Positions 60,877-64,000 of a DNA stretch of 64,000 bases are shown here, piece after piece. Below the pieces are notes generated by a model. It was not told where the DNA came from. It worked only from the letters and a program-made list of their open reading frames with translations, and searched no databases. Origin of the DNA: Flammeovirgaceae bacterium SG7u.111 (GTDB lineage: Bacteria; Bacteroidota; Bacteroidia; Cytophagales; Flammeovirgaceae); assembly GCA_034044135.1 (NCBI GenBank), contig CP139021.1, forward strand, positions 1,255,635-1,319,634. Direction: 5' to 3'. Position 1 is the stretch's first letter; every line of letters starts with the position of its first letter. The position numbers were made by a program, and so were the translations under genes.

Positions 60877-62502
60877 TTAATAGCCAGAGTTTTGTGATAG
60901 ATTAGGGTTGGTATTAAGCTCAACTCTAGGAATTGGGAAAATAATTTTGTTAGAACCATTTGGTGCGTGTGAAAGCCAAGACTTAGTGGTGAATACACCA
61001 AAGCGAATCAAGTCTTGCCTTCTATGGCCTTCTTGGGCAAATTCCCAGCCTAGTTCATCCAGCATCCTTCCAAATGTTATATCGTCGCCACCTTCAGTTG
61101 TGCTTTCCAAATGATTGCGTAAGCCATAGTCATAAGAGCTACCTCCGGCAAGTTCTGCTCCAGTAACAGTCGCCTTGCTTGGGTTGGCTTTGAAGCTTCT
61201 TTCCCTTACTTGGGTAACTATCGCCGCTGCTCCATCGGCATCGCCTAAGCGAAGCATAGACTCAGCTTTCATCAAAAGGACATCGGCATAGCGGAATACC
61301 GGCCAGTCGTTGTTTAGGATATTAGTCGATCCTGTCGCAATTTCAAATTTGCCCAATCTGTATCCGTTAACCTCTTCAGACTGATCGACACCGGGAAGTT
61401 CATTTATAAAGTTCAACGGCTGCCCCGAATAAGCTCCAAGCGTTGCATAAAGTGTATCTCCACCAGATGAATATTGCTGGCCATAAATCCAGTTGTCGGT
61501 AAGTCTGGCATCATCTTCATCAAAAGAGCTGATCCCTTGGGGAATAGCGCACATTCCACCCCAAGGAGTGAACTGTAGATCATAGGTAGCTTGGTTGGCA
61601 GGCTGCAAGGTTTGCATATGAATATCAAATGTATTCCAAGCGGTTGTATACGTCTCATCAATTGCCAAGGCAAAAATGAGCTCTTTAGAGTTTTGGTTTT
61701 CAGTGAGAAATGGGAATTTTTGGTCACTATCTAACCCATAACCAGCACCTGAGTTTATCACTGCATCACAAGCTTCAATACATTTTTGCCACTGTGTAGC
61801 TCCAGAATAGACCTCTGCATTGAGGTACATTTTAGCAAGTAAAGTGCTTGCAGCCCATTTGTTGAACCTGCCATAGGTAGTTTGGTCATTTTTTATGCTC
61901 AAATTAGGAATGCTTTCTGTGATTTCTTCCACAATGAAATCATATACTTCTTTTCTCGTATTTTGCTCAGGCAAGAAACCCTCTGGCACATCGAAATCGG
62001 TTATAATAGGCACATTTCCATATACATCGCACAAAATGTAATAATAGGAAGCACGGAGTACCCTTAGCTCGGCTATTACCTCGTTTTTACCTTCTGAAAC
62101 AGGTAAAGAACCTGATTCAATTTGGAAAAGGACTCTATTGGTTGTGGTAATCCCTGAATAAGCCCGACGCCAAGTCTGGATTACAAAATCATCGTCCGAG
62201 GTCCATTTGTGTTCGTGGAGTCTTCTATAAACGCCACCATCTACCCAGCCATTTGGCCTGGCAGGGATTACTACTTGGTCGGCAGAAACTTCTTGTACTC
62301 TCCAGTACCCATTCCATTCCAATACCGTTTGGCGCCATGCTACGTACGCTTCCCCAACTAAGGCTGCAAAGTCCGAATCTGTAGGTTCAAATTGGCTAGA
62401 AATAATTTGCCCAAAATTCTGATCTTCTAGTTTGGTACACGAGAAAACCGATAAGCCAAAAACAAGAATAATAACCTTATATATACATCTAATACTTTTC
62501 AT
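60877..62502 (-). CDS. SusD/RagB-family glycan-binding lipoprotein
   Basis: 541 residues. The lipoprotein signal ends LSVFSC (Cys22). The RagB/SusD scaffold shows FRYADVLLMKAESMLRLG and GWEFAQEGHRRQDLIRFG near the C-terminal domain and the closing PRVELNTNPNLSQNSGY. It binds substrate on the surface and caps the SusC pore. The start is 18 bases after the susC stop, so the two genes are one operon. The following GH127 gene points to an arabinose-bearing glycan. Confidence 0.93.
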   Translation of the reverse strand: MKSIRCIYKVIILVFGLSVFSCTKLEDQNFGQIISSQFEPTDSDFAALVGEAYVAWRQTVLEWNGYWRVQEVSADQVVIPARPNGWVDGGVYRRLHEHKWTSDDDFVIQTWRRAYSGITTTNRVLFQIESGSLPVSEGKNEVIAELRVLRASYYYILCDVYGNVPIITDFDVPEGFLPEQNTRKEVYDFIVEEITESIPNLSIKNDQTTYGRFNKWAASTLLAKMYLNAEVYSGATQWQKCIEACDAVINSGAGYGLDSDQKFPFLTENQNSKELIFALAIDETYTTAWNTFDIHMQTLQPANQATYDLQFTPWGGMCAIPQGISSFDEDDARLTDNWIYGQQYSSGGDTLYATLGAYSGQPLNFINELPGVDQSEEVNGYRLGKFEIATGSTNILNNDWPVFRYADVLLMKAESMLRLGDADGAAAIVTQVRERSFKANPSKATVTGAELAGGSSYDYGLRNHLESTTEGGDDITFGRMLDELGWEFAQEGHRRQDLIRFGVFTTKSWLSHAPNGSNKIIFPIPRVELNTNPNLSQNSGY

Positions 62503-62520
62503 TTTTCTTCTGTTTTGAGA

Positions 62521-64000
62521 TTAAAAACTTACATTAAAACCAGCTGTGAAAGTTCGAGTAGTTGGATATTTATCTCGATCATCGTTTCCAGGAGAAAGCC
62601 CAAGTCTGTTTACTTCAGGATCAATCCCTTTATAATCCGTAATAGTTACAGTGTTAAGCGTTGATATATATACCCTAGCTGATTTGAATATTTTAGAACC
62701 TCCCGTTTTGATATTATACCCTAAGGTGATGTTGTCAATTTTCCAGAAATCTCCATCTTCTACATAGTAGCTGTTGTATTCAAGTGGGGCATTCAACACC
62801 GCTTTTCCAAATACCTTGTCATCAGCTGTGTTTAGTTGATTGTATTGAGGAAGCGTAGGGTTTTCCAAATACATTCTCTGGAAGTTCAATATCTGGTAAT
62901 CGAAAGCACCTCTCATAGTCACTGAAAGATCCCAGCTTTTGTACCTGAAATTGTTATTCCAGCCCGCATAATATTTAGGGAGACCGTTGCCAAGTACTTG
63001 CTTTTCTTCAAATGAATGGTTGAAATCACCGTAGCTAACTTCTTCTCCTTCAGTACCTTCATAAACCCAATACCCATCTTCATCAATATCTACGACTTTG
63101 AATCCGTAAAAATCGCCAATGTTGTCACCGATTTTTACCATGTGGGTAAATGTTTGGATAGGTTCACCAGTGCCACCTGTTGTGAAATAATCATTAGTGG
63201 TCTGGTAATTATCATTTGAAAGGCTTACGAGCTTGTTGCTATTTGTAGAAAAGTTGACACTGGTCATCCATTCAAAATCTTGTGTTTGAACAGGTATCAC
63301 ATTTACTAAGACCTCAAGTCCTTTGTTTTCCATCACGCCGACATTCGCTCTAGTCGAAGGATACAAGTTTGGAGGGCTAGGTACTTGGTAATCGTACAAC
63401 AATCCGTCAATTTTCCGATTGTATGCATCGATACTACCGCTAAATCGATCATTTAGGAGAGAAAAATCAAGACCAAGGTTGGTTTCATGTTTTTCTTCCC
63501 AGCGCAAATCAGGGTTAGGGTTTTGAGATGGTACAAGTGTTCTTATCCATTCCCCATCGTAGTAGAAGAAGTTACTGTAAGATAGCAATGCTACACCTAA
63601 AAATTGAGCTGAAGGTTGAGAGCCAGTTACTCCATAACCAGCCCTAAGTTTAAGTTTGTTGACCACCGTTAGGTTTTCCATAAACGCTTCGTTGGAAATT
63701 TTCCAACCCAGTGAAACTGCTGGGAATGTGCCCCAAGGTTTTTCCGCACCATAGAGTTGGCTAGCCGCCTCATGTCGAATACTTGCAAGTAGCAGGTATT
63801 TATCTTTGTAACTATAAGTCGCTCTCCCAAAGAAACCGATCAAGTTGGTCAGGCTTCTACCGCTGTAGATATTCACCGCAGGGTTTCCATCTTTAAGGGC
63901 TTGACCTAGTCCAATATTATTGTAAGAGAAGATATCGGTAGGGAAATCCTGATTTTGCTGCCAAAATTCTTTACGGTCATGGTCTTGATAGCTATAACCT
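62521..64000 (-). CDS. SusC/RagA-family TonB-dependent transporter (5' part beyond window)
   Basis: The frame is open to the right edge of the window (codons GYSYQDHDRKEFWQQNQDF at the edge), so only the C-terminal 490 or so residues are visible. These are barrel strands of a SusC protein: FGRATYSYKDKYLLLASI, FPAVSLGWKISNEAFM, NLGLDFSLLNDRFSGSIDAY, MENKGLEVLVNV, and the C-terminal strand RTFTAGFNVSF. The plug and N-terminal domain lie outside. It forms the uptake pair with the SusD 18 bases downstream. Confidence 0.92.
   Translation of the reverse strand, partial: GYSYQDHDRKEFWQQNQDFPTDIFSYNNIGLGQALKDGNPAVNIYSGRSLTNLIGFFGRATYSYKDKYLLLASIRHEAASQLYGAEKPWGTFPAVSLGWKISNEAFMENLTVVNKLKLRAGYGVTGSQPSAQFLGVALLSYSNFFYYDGEWIRTLVPSQNPNPDLRWEEKHETNLGLDFSLLNDRFSGSIDAYNRKIDGLLYDYQVPSPPNLYPSTRANVGVMENKGLEVLVNVIPVQTQDFEWMTSVNFSTNSNKLVSLSNDNYQTTNDYFTTGGTGEPIQTFTHMVKIGDNIGDFYGFKVVDIDEDGYWVYEGTEGEEVSYGDFNHSFEEKQVLGNGLPKYYAGWNNNFRYKSWDLSVTMRGAFDYQILNFQRMYLENPTLPQYNQLNTADDKVFGKAVLNAPLEYNSYYVEDGDFWKIDNITLGYNIKTGGSKIFKSARVYISTLNTVTITDYKGIDPEVNRLGLSPGNDDRDKYPTTRTFTAGFNVSF

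Overview
The window looks like chromosome from a free-living, probably marine member of the Bacteroidetes, most likely order Cytophagales. The evidence is MenG/UbiE immediately followed by PorT, type IX secretion (T9SS) C-terminal sorting domains on giant surface proteins and a subtilase, PorP/SprF-type partner proteins, two SusC/SusD systems, many lipoproteins, low-to-moderate GC, and no Shine-Dalgarno-rich starts. No tRNA, rRNA, CRISPR array, IS element or integrase was recognised.

Left part (1-22.3 kb): after a response regulator/kinase hybrid and an SGNH hydrolase come two related minus-strand modules. Each has a PorP/SprF-OmpA fusion gene and, directly upstream, a giant T9SS type-B surface protein. 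Module 1 carries nine nearly identical 288-bp repeats; module 2 carries four 267-bp repeats. Module 1 is followed by a TPR histidine kinase and LytTR response regulator pair. Module 2 is headed by a sulfotransferase and a formyltransferase, ATGA-overlapped and abutting the adhesin start, but both disrupted: an in-frame amber codon in one, an 11-bp tandem duplication in the other. Broken copies of the 3' end of the SGNH hydrolase gene lie between and beyond the modules, so the modules sit between direct repeats of that gene end. This mosaic, cassette-like locus is the most unusual part of the window.

Middle (22.3-32.8 kb): a sugar nucleotidyltransferase and a SAM-hydrolase-family gene; a small membrane protein, an ECF sigma factor split by a one-base frameshift, and a membrane protein that may be its partner; menG-porT; a DUF5686 outer-membrane protein; a DUF1080 secreted protein; a DUF1684 protein whose signal peptide appears frameshifted; and a membrane protein with a Ser/Arg-rich tail.

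Right part (32.8-64 kb): a SusC-SusD-lipoprotein-lipoprotein-S8 subtilase operon that looks like a protein/peptide uptake locus; PKD and SMP-30-like lipoproteins; an orphan Vsr endonuclease; a stand-alone receiver; a serine hydrolase/lipocalin-like pair; a Gfo/Idh oxidoreductase; two YfiR-like paralogues; 5-formyl-THF cyclo-ligase; assorted lipoproteins and a Cys-less ArsC-like protein; a 900-residue double D-Ala-D-Ala ligase; and a GH127-SusD-SusC locus that runs off the right edge. Convergent gene pairs are mostly separated by strong palindromic terminators.
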